Assembly: GCA_015060485.1 (NCBI GenBank)
Contig: SUYI01000001.1
Location: 224,760 to 288,759 of the forward strand
Source of the DNA: Prevotella sp.
GTDB taxonomy: Bacteria; Bacteroidota; Bacteroidia; Bacteroidales; Bacteroidaceae
Length of the DNA stretch: 64,000 nt
Reading direction: 5' to 3'
The translations under genes were made by a program, and so were the position numbers. The notes under the pieces are model-generated. The model did not search any database. It had not been told where the DNA came from and worked only from the letters and a program-made list of their open reading frames with translations. Within the stretch, counting starts at the first letter, position 1; every line of letters starts with the position of its first letter. Below, piece after piece: positions 50,873 to 59,469 of the stretch.

Positions 50873-51327
50873 ATGCGCAGGACGTTCAGCAGGGCAAAGC
50901 TTCGTATTATGCCCAGAAGTTCCATGGACGGCTGACGGCCAGTGGCGAGCGTCTGCATCGTGACAGTATGACGTGTGCACACCGCTATTATCCCTTTGGC
51001 ACATTGCTAAAGGTGTATAATCCTGCCAACGGACGTAGCGTTTTGGTACGCGTTACCGACCGCGGACCTTATGTCCGTGGACGAATCATTGACCTGTCGT
51101 GGCGTGCGGCCAAGGAGTTGGATATTATTTCGAAAGGTGTTGCGATGGTTGTCGTTCAGAAGGCCAGCAACATCATTGTGCCCTTCTTGCCAGACGACGA
51201 AATAGAACTCCCTGAGTTGGAGATGGAAACCAACGAGGGAGATACGGGTATGAAGCCGTTATGGCAGCTTATTGCTGAAGAGGCTGATAGGAAAAAGGCA
51301 GCTTCTTCGAAGACGACGAAGAAGTAG
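50743..51327 (+). CDS. rlpA: RlpA-like septal ring/cell-wall protein
   Basis: The 194-residue protein has a double-psi beta-barrel of the RlpA type ([20 protein letters not shown], then [20 protein letters not shown] and the aspartate of [16 protein letters not shown]). RlpA proteins are lytic transglycosylases or cell-wall binders at the septum; no SPOR domain follows here, and the C-terminus is charged. The signal-peptide core (residues ~25-44) is built from a translated tandem repeat. Its 3' end overlaps the convergent lipoprotein gene by 59 nt. Confidence 0.82.
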   Translation: MKKFKYALLGKRALVLCVLLWSAVHFSFFIPHSSFLIPHFSLLYAQDVQQGKASYYAQKFHGRLTASGERLHRDSMTCAHRYYPFGTLLKVYNPANGRSVLVRVTDRGPYVRGRIIDLSWRAAKELDIISKGVAMVVVQKASNIIVPFLPDDEIELPELEMETNEGDTGMKPLWQLIAEEADRKKAASSKTTKK

Positions 51328-51775
51328 GAGTTTGTGGCGTATTGTTCTGGCCGCGAGGTCCTGCACCGTCGAAGTCGATGCGGTCGTCGCCGCTGTTCGA
51401 GGGGTCAAAACCTGATTCATTCTGATCGACATTCCTGTTGTCATAGGCGTTGTTGTTGCTATCGCCATAGATGTCATCGCCATAGGTTTTCTTGGCACGA
51501 CGTTGTTCGCGCTGACGCTGGTATGCCTCGTACCGCTCGGCTTCCTTCTTGTCGGCAGCGGCTCCGATAGCTGCACCGACGGCAGCACCGCCTGCCATAC
51601 CTACAATCTGACCGACATTGCTACCCCGCCAGCCTCCTGAGATGCCTCCGATGGCAGACCCCAGCAGCGACCCAAAGGTGGCTCCTGCATAGGCTCCTTC
51701 TCCGGTATATGTACCGCAACTGCTCAGCATCAGGGCTGAGACGGCTAAAATCATCATATACTTCTTCATACGCAT
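51269..51775 (-). CDS. Glycine-zipper lipoprotein
   Basis: From ATG 51775 the protein has 168 residues and a lipobox (ALMLSSCG). It continues with glycine-zipper membrane segments ([39 protein letters not shown]), a charged region ([20 protein letters not shown]) and an Asn/Asp/Ser-rich C-terminus. Such proteins (YMGG/SlyB-like) sit in the outer membrane; their roles are structural or unknown. The last 20 codons are antisense to the end of rlpA. Confidence 0.78.
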   Translation of the reverse strand: MRMKKYMMILAVSALMLSSCGTYTGEGAYAGATFGSLLGSAIGGISGGWRGSNVGQIVGMAGGAAVGAAIGAAADKKEAERYEAYQRQREQRRAKKTYGDDIYGDSNNNAYDNRNVDQNESGFDPSNSGDDRIDFDGAGPRGQNNTPQTPTSSSSSKKLPFSYQPLQQ

Positions 51776-51797
51776 CACTTGTTTATTGTTTACGCTG

Positions 51798-51805
51798 CAA
51801 AGGTA
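51798..51805 (-). promoter_or_regulatory. -7 box of the lipoprotein gene
   Basis: TACCTTTG on the minus strand, 22 nt before the ATG at 51775. No clear -33 match. Confidence 0.55.
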
Positions 51806-51878
51806 ATCATTTTCCAACAAACGGAAAAGGGGATAATCCCCAAAAGTAATTAGGGATTCCCCTATTTTTGTTTATGGC

Positions 51879-52886
51879 CTACTGTCCGCCCAGCCGCGAG
51901 AAGTATTCGATGATGTCTTCCCAGGTCTTGAAGGTGTCGGAGCCGTATTCCAACAAGGTGGCCAAAGAGTTCTCTTTGAGGTTTGAGGTTTGAGATTTGA
52001 GGTTTGGCTTCGCAATGAGGTAGTCGCCGTAGAGCAGATCGCGACGGAATGTGAAGATGGTGTGACGCCAGGCAGGCACGCCGATATGTTCGGTGAGCCA
52101 CGATTCCGTAGTGGCATACGCTGCCGCTGGTGCCACGAAGAACACCTCGTAGTGCTCAATCAGCAGGCGGACAGCTTTCTGGACGGAGGAGACGGGTTTT
52201 TGGTACGCATCCATCATTGTCTCTATACATATATATATAATAGGGCGCTGGCGATGCTCTTGCTTGTCGTCGATCCAGCGAATGACGGGAACGACGGAGT
52301 GCATGTAGCTCTGGTCGTCCATACGGTGCTCACCATGGAAACTGGTGTGTCGCGAGTAGTGCTCGCTGAACATGCCACGGGTGTCCACCAAGTCGTCTTT
52401 GTCGCCAAAGAGTCCGATGACACGCTGTTCGTCTTCTGGTGTCAGACCTTGAAAGCGCTGTTCGGACACGTCGCGGTATTCCTTGACGAGTGCCTTATCG
52501 ACGTAAAACTCCTGTACCCCGTCGAGTCGGGGATTCTGAAACTGCTGAGTGCCGGTCATGCCGTGGGCTCGCATCGTCTCTGCAATCTCCAGGGCAGGAT
52601 TGATGCAGATGCGGTCGAAGCCGCGCAATTGTTCGGCATACATACCGCCCATGGACGTGCCGATGATGAGGTCGGGCTTCTCCTGCTGACAGATGGTGTG
52701 CAGTAGGGCGATGGCCTCATGGGGATTGATTGGCAGGTCGGGCGCAATAACGCGAGCTTGGGGCATCACCGTGCGCAGGCGTGTCACGGTGCCCGACTGT
52801 CCGCTCGACGCGAAGCCATGCACGTAGAGCACGGTCTTGTCCGCCATGAGGTCGGGAAACTGTTTGATATATGGATTCTCTGTCAT
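51879..52886 (-). CDS. YqiA-like alpha/beta hydrolase fused to a nucleotidase-like domain
   Basis: Of 335 residues, 1-205 are a small alpha/beta hydrolase (VLYVHGFASSGQSG, nucleophile elbow GTSMGGMYAE with Ser78, acid region GDKDDLVDT, His near 196). Residues ~215-335 resemble the HAD-type 5'(3')-deoxyribonucleotidase fold (RRDLLYGDYLI, LLEYGSDTFKTWEDIIEYF). The N-terminal DxD catalytic motif of that fold is replaced (IYICIETMMDAY), so this half is probably inactive. A translated repeat (KPNLKSQTSNLK) sits right after GDYLI. It lies 13 nt after the protease gene in the same orientation. Confidence 0.68.
   Translation of the reverse strand: MTENPYIKQFPDLMADKTVLYVHGFASSGQSGTVTRLRTVMPQARVIAPDLPINPHEAIALLHTICQQEKPDLIIGTSMGGMYAEQLRGFDRICINPALEIAETMRAHGMTGTQQFQNPRLDGVQEFYVDKALVKEYRDVSEQRFQGLTPEDEQRVIGLFGDKDDLVDTRGMFSEHYSRHTSFHGEHRMDDQSYMHSVVPVIRWIDDKQEHRQRPIIYICIETMMDAYQKPVSSVQKAVRLLIEHYEVFFVAPAAAYATTESWLTEHIGVPAWRHTIFTFRRDLLYGDYLIAKPNLKSQTSNLKENSLATLLEYGSDTFKTWEDIIEYFSRLGGQ
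51975..52012. repeat. In-frame GAGGTTT repeat in the hydrolase gene
   Basis: About four units of (T)TTGAGGT encode, on the minus strand, PNLKSQTSNLK. The unit is the same type of 7-nt word as in intergenic repeats of this genome. Confidence 0.75.
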
Positions 52887-52899
52887 GGCTACAGTCGCT

Positions 52900-55800
52900 T
52901 TATTTCATCATTTCACGAATGGCAGCCTCCAGCTGCGGGTCGCGTCCATTGATGTAGTCTTCGGGGGTGTTGTAGACCTCGATGTCGGGTAGCAGTTCCT
53001 GGTTCTCCATGTACTGGCCCTTCATGTCCTTCTTACCGACCTGTGGAATACCGAAGACCAGCGAGCGGTCCATCAGTGTCTCCCACCATACGCTGGTGGC
53101 TGTTCCTGCCACGGGCGTACCGATGAGTTTTCCGATGCCCAGTTCGCGATAGACCCAGGGGAATCCGGAACCGTTCGAATAGCAGTCTTCATTCATGAGC
53201 ACGCACGACTTGGCCACCCATTTGTTCAACGGGTCGCGGCCCACATAGCGGTCGCGTGGTACGAAGTTGTGGTAGAGGCGTCCGCTGAGCAATGTGCACA
53301 GGTCGTCGTGAAGCCAGCCGCCACCGTTGTAGCGCTCGTCAACGATAACGCCCCGGCGGTTGCGGTTCTTATCGCTGAGCAGGTCGCTATAGACCTGACG
53401 GAAGCCTTCGCTGTTCATCGATTTGATGTGCACGTAGGCCACCTGTCCGCCCGAGAGACTGTCTACTAGCTGGCGGTTGCGGTCTACCCAACGCTTGTAG
53501 ACGAGGTCGCTGAGCTGCGACTGACTGACAGGCTTGACGACTACCTCGAAAGTCTTGCCACCCTCGGATTTGCGAACAGTGACGCGCACGGGCTTGCCGG
53601 CCTTGCCGTCGAGCATCCAGTTGTAGTCCTCGCCAGCTTTGATGGTGTTGCCGTCAATCTGTTCAATGATGCAGCCGGGGGTGACACCCGTCTTCTTGAC
53701 GGCAAAGGGACCGCGTTTGATGACCTCCTGAACCTTCAGCCCATCGCCGTCGTAGTCTGGGTCGAAGAACAGTCCGAGACTGGCGGTTTTCAGGGTCGCT
53801 CCGTCCGGATAGAAGCGCGCTCCTGTGTGAGAGCCGTTCAGCTCGCCCAGCATCTCGCTGAGCATATCCTTGAAATCATAGTTGTTGTTGATGTGAGGCA
53901 GGAAACGCTCGTACGTCTTACGATAGCCCTCCCAGTCTACGCCATGAATCTGCGGGTCGTAGAATTTGTCGGCTACCTGGCGCCAGACGTGGTCGAACAG
54001 ATACTGACGCTCCTCGTAGGGCTTCCATGCGAAAGGCGCCTCGAAGCTGACGGCGTCGGACTTGCTCTTGGCAAGGTCGAGTTTCTTGATGCCTCGTGAC
54101 ACTAAGAACAGGTTCTTGAAGCCCTTGTCGGCCTCCATGTTGCCACGTCCGACACCCTTCATGACGAGTTCGGTTTTCTCCTCGCGCATGGTGTGGCGCC
54201 AAAGGTCGTAGCCGTCCTCGAAAATCACCTGATAGTACAGCGTGTCGCCACCGGGTGAGAGGATGGCATCGCCCAGATGCGTAGAATTGGCCGTGAGGCG
54301 GATGATGCGGTCGCGGGCATTGTCGAGGTCGAACTGCAGAGCCGGTTTCTGGGGTTTGTCAGCAGACTTGTCCTTGCCCTTAGCCTTGGCATTCTTGTTC
54401 TTGCCGCTGGCTGTGGTGGCCTTACTGGCATCCTTCTCACTCTTCTTGGCCTCTTTCTGGGCTTCGTCATAGAGTGCTTTCTCTTCCTTGCTCATGCGGA
54501 AACGCTCGTAGGCGTCGAGGTCGAAGAACATGATATAGACATCCTCCTCGGCTCCCCAACTGCCGTGGCTGCGATAGCCTGCACGGTCGCTGGAGTAGAT
54601 GATGGCCTTGCCGTCGAGCGCCCATTTGGCGTTGGTGTCGCTATAGCCGCTATTGGTCAGGTTGTGTACCTCGCCATTACCTGAGGCATCGACCAGTGCT
54701 ACGTCAGGGCTATGCCATCCGCCGGTGCCGATATAACTGGCCAAAAGCCAACGGCTGTCGGGACTCCATTCGAACCACAGGTCGCCGTCGCTATAGCTGT
54801 ATTGGTATTTGCCGTCGAGCACGGTGCGAACGGCTTTGGTGTTGAGGTTCATCACGCGCAGGTCGCCACGATTCTCGAAGAAGGCGATCTCCTTACCGTC
54901 GGGGCTGAACTGCGGTTGCTGCGAGGTCAGATTGGTTGTCGTCAGACGTTCCTCCTCGATGTCGCTGGCGTAGGTGAACAGCTTTTCGTCCTTGTTCTTG
55001 ATGTTGGCGCGATAGATTTGCCACACACCGTCGCGTTCGGCGGAATACACCAGACTGCGTCCGTCGGGCGAGAAGCTGACGTTGCGCTCCTGTTGGGGCG
55101 TATTGGTAATCTGACGAGTGGTCTTATACTCGACGCTGGTGACGTAGACATCGCCATGCATGATGAAGGCCACCTCCTTACCTTCGGGCGAGAGGCTGAT
55201 CTCGGTGGCACCAGTGGTGTTGATGCTGCGAATGATATCTTTGTCGTTGCTGTCAGCCACGATGCTGATGTTCACCTTCTGCTCCTGTCCGTTGCGGTTG
55301 GTATAGATTTCGCCGTCGTAGGCATAGCACAGTGTGCCGTCTGTAGCTGCTGTCAGAAAGCGCACGGGATTCTTCTCGTGGCGCGTCACCTGTTGTTCGT
55401 TGCTGCCGTCCAGCTGCCGCTTCCACACGTTGAAGGTGCCGTCGCGTTCGGTCAGATAGTAGAACGACTGACCGTCGGGTGCCCAGACGGGGGAACGGTC
55501 CTCGCCGCGGAACGACGTCAAGCGCTTAAAGCTGTCGCCGCTCTTCAGCCAGATGTCGCGTGTGATGGCGCTTTGGTGGTGTTTGCGGAAGGTGTCCTCA
55601 TAGCCCTTGCAGTCGTGGTAGAGCATATCGCCGTTGGCGCGGATGCTGATATCCTCCATCGTGATGATAGAGAACAAACGGGGTCGTCCGCCCTTGGTGC
55701 TAACCTCGTAGACCTGTGGGAACGTGGTTTCGGGCAACAGACTGGTTTGTGCTGTCGCCATCAGCGAGGTGCTGAAGAGCACATGGTCGTTGTCGCGGAA

Positions 55801-56142
55801 GGCGATGGGACGCTCGTTGTTGCTATGGGTGGTCAACCGCTGGGGTGTGCCTCCCTGGCGTGCGATAATCCAAACGTCGAGACTGCCTTCGCGACTGGAG
55901 GCGAATGCAATGTGCTGTCCGTCGGGACTCCACACTGGATAGGCATCGTATGCTGCGTTGGTAGTCAGCTGACGAGCTTGTCCGCCCGTGACGGGAACCG
56001 TAAACAAGTCGCCCTTATAGGAAAAAGCAATCGTTTTACCGTCCGGCGAGATGGCAGGGAAGCGCAACCATAGGGGATTCTCCTGTGCTGCGCAAAATGT
56101 TGTAACCACCAACAGCATGGCGGTCGAGAATAGTTTTTTCAT
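52900..56142 (-). CDS. Tricorn-like S41 peptidase
   Basis: The 1080-residue protein has a signal peptide (KKLFSTAMLLVVTTFCAA). TolB/WD-like beta-propeller repeats fill ~25-560 (FPAISPDGKTIAFSYKGDLF, PVWSPDGQHIAFAS, FSPDGRSLVYSAERDG). A lysine-rich insert follows (SEKDASKATTASGKNKNAKA), then a core domain, a PDZ domain near 800-880, and the S41 catalytic domain with RGVIVDERYNGGG and GTATSVWWE (probable nucleophile Ser). Tricorn-type proteases process peptides; a periplasmic location is inferred from the signal peptide. It starts 9 nt after the pectinesterase gene. Confidence 0.88.
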   Translation of the reverse strand: MKKLFSTAMLLVVTTFCAAQENPLWLRFPAISPDGKTIAFSYKGDLFTVPVTGGQARQLTTNAAYDAYPVWSPDGQHIAFASSREGSLDVWIIARQGGTPQRLTTHSNNERPIAFRDNDHVLFSTSLMATAQTSLLPETTFPQVYEVSTKGGRPRLFSIITMEDISIRANGDMLYHDCKGYEDTFRKHHQSAITRDIWLKSGDSFKRLTSFRGEDRSPVWAPDGQSFYYLTERDGTFNVWKRQLDGSNEQQVTRHEKNPVRFLTAATDGTLCYAYDGEIYTNRNGQEQKVNISIVADSNDKDIIRSINTTGATEISLSPEGKEVAFIMHGDVYVTSVEYKTTRQITNTPQQERNVSFSPDGRSLVYSAERDGVWQIYRANIKNKDEKLFTYASDIEEERLTTTNLTSQQPQFSPDGKEIAFFENRGDLRVMNLNTKAVRTVLDGKYQYSYSDGDLWFEWSPDSRWLLASYIGTGGWHSPDVALVDASGNGEVHNLTNSGYSDTNAKWALDGKAIIYSSDRAGYRSHGSWGAEEDVYIMFFDLDAYERFRMSKEEKALYDEAQKEAKKSEKDASKATTASGKNKNAKAKGKDKSADKPQKPALQFDLDNARDRIIRLTANSTHLGDAILSPGGDTLYYQVIFEDGYDLWRHTMREEKTELVMKGVGRGNMEADKGFKNLFLVSRGIKKLDLAKSKSDAVSFEAPFAWKPYEERQYLFDHVWRQVADKFYDPQIHGVDWEGYRKTYERFLPHINNNYDFKDMLSEMLGELNGSHTGARFYPDGATLKTASLGLFFDPDYDGDGLKVQEVIKRGPFAVKKTGVTPGCIIEQIDGNTIKAGEDYNWMLDGKAGKPVRVTVRKSEGGKTFEVVVKPVSQSQLSDLVYKRWVDRNRQLVDSLSGGQVAYVHIKSMNSEGFRQVYSDLLSDKNRNRRGVIVDERYNGGGWLHDDLCTLLSGRLYHNFVPRDRYVGRDPLNKWVAKSCVLMNEDCYSNGSGFPWVYRELGIGKLIGTPVAGTATSVWWETLMDRSLVFGIPQVGKKDMKGQYMENQELLPDIEVYNTPEDYINGRDPQLEAAIREMMK

Positions 56143-56151
56143 AAGCTATTG

Positions 56152-57147
56152 TTATAAATCAGGGTTCCAATTGTCGTTAATGCTGAAGACACGCTCCAGG
56201 GTAATCTGCTGCGCTTCCTTTTTGGTGAGCTGTCGGCTCCACGCCACGCGCGCTGTCGTCGTAGCGCCCTCACCCCGGTTGTTATACTCCATGTAGCGAG
56301 CCGTCTTGACAGCCTCGGGGCGCCACTGGTGCCAGCCCTCCGGACGAATCTGACGGGGCAGGTCGCAGTTCATGAACAGCGTATAGCCGTAGTCGCGCCA
56401 TGGACGTCCGAGATAGACCTTGCTGACATTCTGGTCGCAGCGGATGGTGCAGTTATTAAATATGTACCCGTAGGGCGATTCCTTGGGCGTCGATGCTGCC
56501 GTGATATATGAGTCGGCCTTGCAGAAAATCTGACAGCCCTCGAACCATGCCGTAGAAGGGCCGAAGATGAAGTCGGTGGTTCCCTCGATGTAACAGTTCT
56601 TGAACAGCAGGCGCGTCTGGGCATTACCCGTATAGATCGTGTCCTGATGTCCCAGGAATCGGCAGTTGATGAACGTCAGCCGGTCGCCCTCTGTGTGCAG
56701 GGCTACGGCCTGTCCCAGTCGTGCGGAGTTGTTTTCGATGGTGATGTTCTTCAGCGTGATTCTGCTGCCTTGAATCTTCAGCGTGAAGGTGCGGAAGGTA
56801 CCGATTTTCTGCGGTGAGAGGTTAGAGGTAAGAGGTGAGATGTCGGCCTTGATGTTCGCGTGGTCGTCCCACGTGATGACGGTCTGGTCGCGATCTTCAC
56901 CGCAGATCTCGATATTGGTAAGCCACTGCGGAATGACGAGTTTCTCTTTGTAGGTGCCTTTCTTGACGTAGATGACCTTATGGTATTCCATGAAGGCGCG
57001 GCACACCTCAATGGCTTCGCCGATGTTGCGGAACTCTCCTGTGCCGTCGCGGCTCACCACGAGGGTGTCAGGATTGTCGTAATTCTTTTGGGCCTGTGCC
57101 GTCAGCAGGGCGCTCATGGCCACGATGATTGTCAGTAGTCGTTTCAT
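56152..57147 (-). CDS. Pectinesterase (CE8)
   Basis: The enzyme de-methylesterifies pectin. The 331-residue protein has a signal peptide (MKRLLTIIVAMSALLTAQAQ) and a right-handed beta-helix with all the family motifs: GQAVALHTEGD (Gln146), GHQDTIYTG (Asp169), EGTTDFIFG (Asp192) and YLGRPWRDYG (Arg248). Residues ~103-114 (ISPLTSNLSPQK) are a translated repeat insertion. It fits a plant-polysaccharide-degrading gut or rumen organism. No other pectin genes are nearby. Confidence 0.92.
   Translation of the reverse strand: MKRLLTIIVAMSALLTAQAQKNYDNPDTLVVSRDGTGEFRNIGEAIEVCRAFMEYHKVIYVKKGTYKEKLVIPQWLTNIEICGEDRDQTVITWDDHANIKADISPLTSNLSPQKIGTFRTFTLKIQGSRITLKNITIENNSARLGQAVALHTEGDRLTFINCRFLGHQDTIYTGNAQTRLLFKNCYIEGTTDFIFGPSTAWFEGCQIFCKADSYITAASTPKESPYGYIFNNCTIRCDQNVSKVYLGRPWRDYGYTLFMNCDLPRQIRPEGWHQWRPEAVKTARYMEYNNRGEGATTTARVAWSRQLTKKEAQQITLERVFSINDNWNPDL
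56815..56846. repeat. In-frame GAGGTGA/GAGGTTA repeat in the pectinesterase gene
   Basis: Four units of GTGAGAG/GTTAGAG/GTAAGAG encode SPLTSNLSP on the minus strand, in a surface turn before the first conserved strand of the helix. Confidence 0.7.
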
Positions 57148-57164
57148 GTTGTTTGTTTTTTGTG

Positions 57165-57197
57165 TCGTTATGACGTTATAACGTTATTCCGTTACTC
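57165..57197. repeat. TAACG repeat between relA and pectinesterase genes
   Basis: Several copies of CGTTAT(A)A/GACGTTAT fill the 57-nt spacer. It is the inverse-orientation relative of the run at 10697-10738. Confidence 0.7.
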
Positions 57198-57204
57198 CGA
57201 AAAA

Positions 57205-59466
57205 TTACATAATCTGCGTGATTTCCTGAATACCCTCAATCTTCTTCAGCTCGTCCATGATGACCTTGACGTCGCTGCGGTCGTGGACGCGCAGTTCAAT
57301 GCTGCCGTCGAAGACACCGTCCTCGGCGCTGATGGTGAGCTTGTGGATGTTGACATTCATCTGTGAGGTAATAACCCGCGATACGTCCACCAGGATTCCC
57401 ATGCGGTCGATGCCCTGAATACGGATGGTGGCGTCGAAGAAAATCTTACGGTGCATGTCCCATTTCGCGTCAAGGATATGGTTGCCGAAGCCGCTCTTCA
57501 GCTTGTCGGCCACAGGACAGGCACGCTTGTGAATCTCTATCTGGTGCTTGTTGTCGATATATCCGAGGATATCGTCGCCAGGAATAGGATGGCAGCAGTG
57601 TTTGAACTTATATTGTCCGATGGTCTCCTCGCTGATGAAGATAGGCTTCTTGCGGTTGAACTTCTCAGGCACGACGAATAACTCCTGTTGTTCAGTTCCA
57701 CCTTGCTTCTTCGGCTTGTTGCGTCCCAGGAAAGGCACCAGTTTGCGCCAGCCGGCCTTGCCAGCTTTGCCTTGCAACTCGTCGAGGTCTTTCTCGCCCA
57801 GCAGAATGGTCTTTTCACCCAGTGCCTGAAAGAATTTCTCACGATTGCTCACCTCGTGGAAACTGGCCAGCTGGTCGACAATCTCCAGGGTATATTCTAT
57901 CTGGTTCTTCTGCAGGAATTCCTTCAGGATGTCGTCGCCCTTCTTCTGTGTCTCGCGACTGTTGCGGCGCAGCACGGCCTGAATCTTGCCCTTGGCTTTG
58001 GCCGTCGATACGAAATTAATCCATCCGGGCTGTACGTGTTGCGATTTCGAAGTCAGGATTTCCACCTGGTCGCCGCTCTCCAACTTATGGCTCAGCGGTA
58101 CCAGCTTGTGGTTTACCTTGGCTCCGATACAGTGTGAGCCGAGGAAGGTATGGATGGAGAAGGCGAAGTCGAGGGCCGTACTGCCTGTCGGCATGGTTCT
58201 GATTTCACCTTTAGGAGTAAAGACGAAGATTTCCGATGCGAAGAGGTTCAGTTTGATGGCGTCGAGGAAATCCATCGCGTCGGGCTGTGGGTCGTCCAGA
58301 ATCTCCTTGATAGTGCGCAGCCAGTCGTTCAGCTCGTTTTCGTCCTCCGAGAATTCTGCCTGTTCGCCGTCTTTGTATTTCCAGTGGGCGGCAAACCCTT
58401 GTTCTGCGATTTCGTCCATGCGGTCGGAGCGAATCTGTACCTCAATCCATCGTCCCTGCTTCGACATCAGCGTGACGTGCAGTGCCTGGTAGCCGTTGGC
58501 CTTGGGGTGTGAAAGCCAGTCGCGCAGCCGGTCGGGATGGCTCTTGTAGATTTTCGAGATAGCGACGTAGATATTGAAGCACTCGTTGATCTCCTCCTCG
58601 CGTTTGCCGGGAGTGAAGATGATGCGCACGGCGAGGATGTCATAGATCTCCTCGAACGTCACGTGCTTGTTCTGCATCTTCGTCCAAATGGAGTAGGGGG
58701 TCTTGACGCGTTCCTTGATCTGGTACTTGATGCCCATCTCATTCAGCGATGCCTCGATGGGTGCGGTAAACTGGTCGAACAGTTCGTGGCGCGACGCCTC
58801 GGTATTTTTTAGCTTGTCCTTGATGCTGGCATACTCTTCCGGATGCTCGTATTGGAAGGAGAGGTTCTCCAGTTCCGACTTTACCTTGTTGAGTCCCAGA
58901 CGGTTGGCCAAAGGGGCATAGATGTAAAGCGTCTCGCCGGCAATCTTATATTGCTTGTTGGCAGGTTGCGACTCCAACGTGCGCATGTTGTGCAGGCGGT
59001 CGCAAATCTTGATGAGGATGACGCGGATGTCCTCGCTCATCGTCAACAGCAGCTTTTTGAAATTCTCGGCTTGTGCTGAGGCCTGTTCGCCAAAGATGCC
59101 ACCGGAAATCTTGGTCAGTCCGTCGACAATCTGCGCTATCTTGGGCCCGAAGATGTTTGCCAGGTCCTCGGTGGTGTAGTCCGTGTCCTCCACTACGTCG
59201 TGTAACAAAGCAGCACAGATGCTGGTTGAACCCAGTCCGACTTCTTCGCAAGCTATCTGTGCTACGGCAATGGGGTGCATGATGTATGGCTCGCCACTCA
59301 GTCGTCTGACGCCTTTATGGGCCTGCTTGGCGAAATTGAATGCCTTGGTGATGATATCCACCTTCTGTCTGTGGCGTGAGGCCGAATAGCTGTCCAGCAG
59401 TCGCTGGAACGCGTCATTCACCAGTTTCTCGTCAGCCTCTTCCTGAATCATCATGTCCTCGTCCAT
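57205..59466 (-). CDS. Bifunctional (p)ppGpp synthetase/hydrolase RelA/SpoT
   Basis: The 753-residue stringent-response enzyme has an N-terminal HD hydrolase domain with intact motifs (KGVRRLSGEPYIMHP, ALLHDVVEDTDYT), followed by the synthetase domain (RLRDWLSHPKANGYQALHVT, EVQIRSDRMDEIAEQGFAAH), a TGS domain (IFVFTPKGEIRTMPTGSTAL), a helical/CC region (HCCHPIPGDDILGYI) and a C-terminal ACT domain (GIDRMGILVDVSRVITSQMN). Both activities appear possible, as usual for the single Rel of Bacteroidetes. It lies 3 nt after mltD. Confidence 0.95.
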   Translation of the reverse strand: MDEDMMIQEEADEKLVNDAFQRLLDSYSASRHRQKVDIITKAFNFAKQAHKGVRRLSGEPYIMHPIAVAQIACEEVGLGSTSICAALLHDVVEDTDYTTEDLANIFGPKIAQIVDGLTKISGGIFGEQASAQAENFKKLLLTMSEDIRVILIKICDRLHNMRTLESQPANKQYKIAGETLYIYAPLANRLGLNKVKSELENLSFQYEHPEEYASIKDKLKNTEASRHELFDQFTAPIEASLNEMGIKYQIKERVKTPYSIWTKMQNKHVTFEEIYDILAVRIIFTPGKREEEINECFNIYVAISKIYKSHPDRLRDWLSHPKANGYQALHVTLMSKQGRWIEVQIRSDRMDEIAEQGFAAHWKYKDGEQAEFSEDENELNDWLRTIKEILDDPQPDAMDFLDAIKLNLFASEIFVFTPKGEIRTMPTGSTALDFAFSIHTFLGSHCIGAKVNHKLVPLSHKLESGDQVEILTSKSQHVQPGWINFVSTAKAKGKIQAVLRRNSRETQKKGDDILKEFLQKNQIEYTLEIVDQLASFHEVSNREKFFQALGEKTILLGEKDLDELQGKAGKAGWRKLVPFLGRNKPKKQGGTEQQELFVVPEKFNRKKPIFISEETIGQYKFKHCCHPIPGDDILGYIDNKHQIEIHKRACPVADKLKSGFGNHILDAKWDMHRKIFFDATIRIQGIDRMGILVDVSRVITSQMNVNIHKLTISAEDGVFDGSIELRVHDRSDVKVIMDELKKIEGIQEITQIM

Positions 59467-59469
59467 AGC

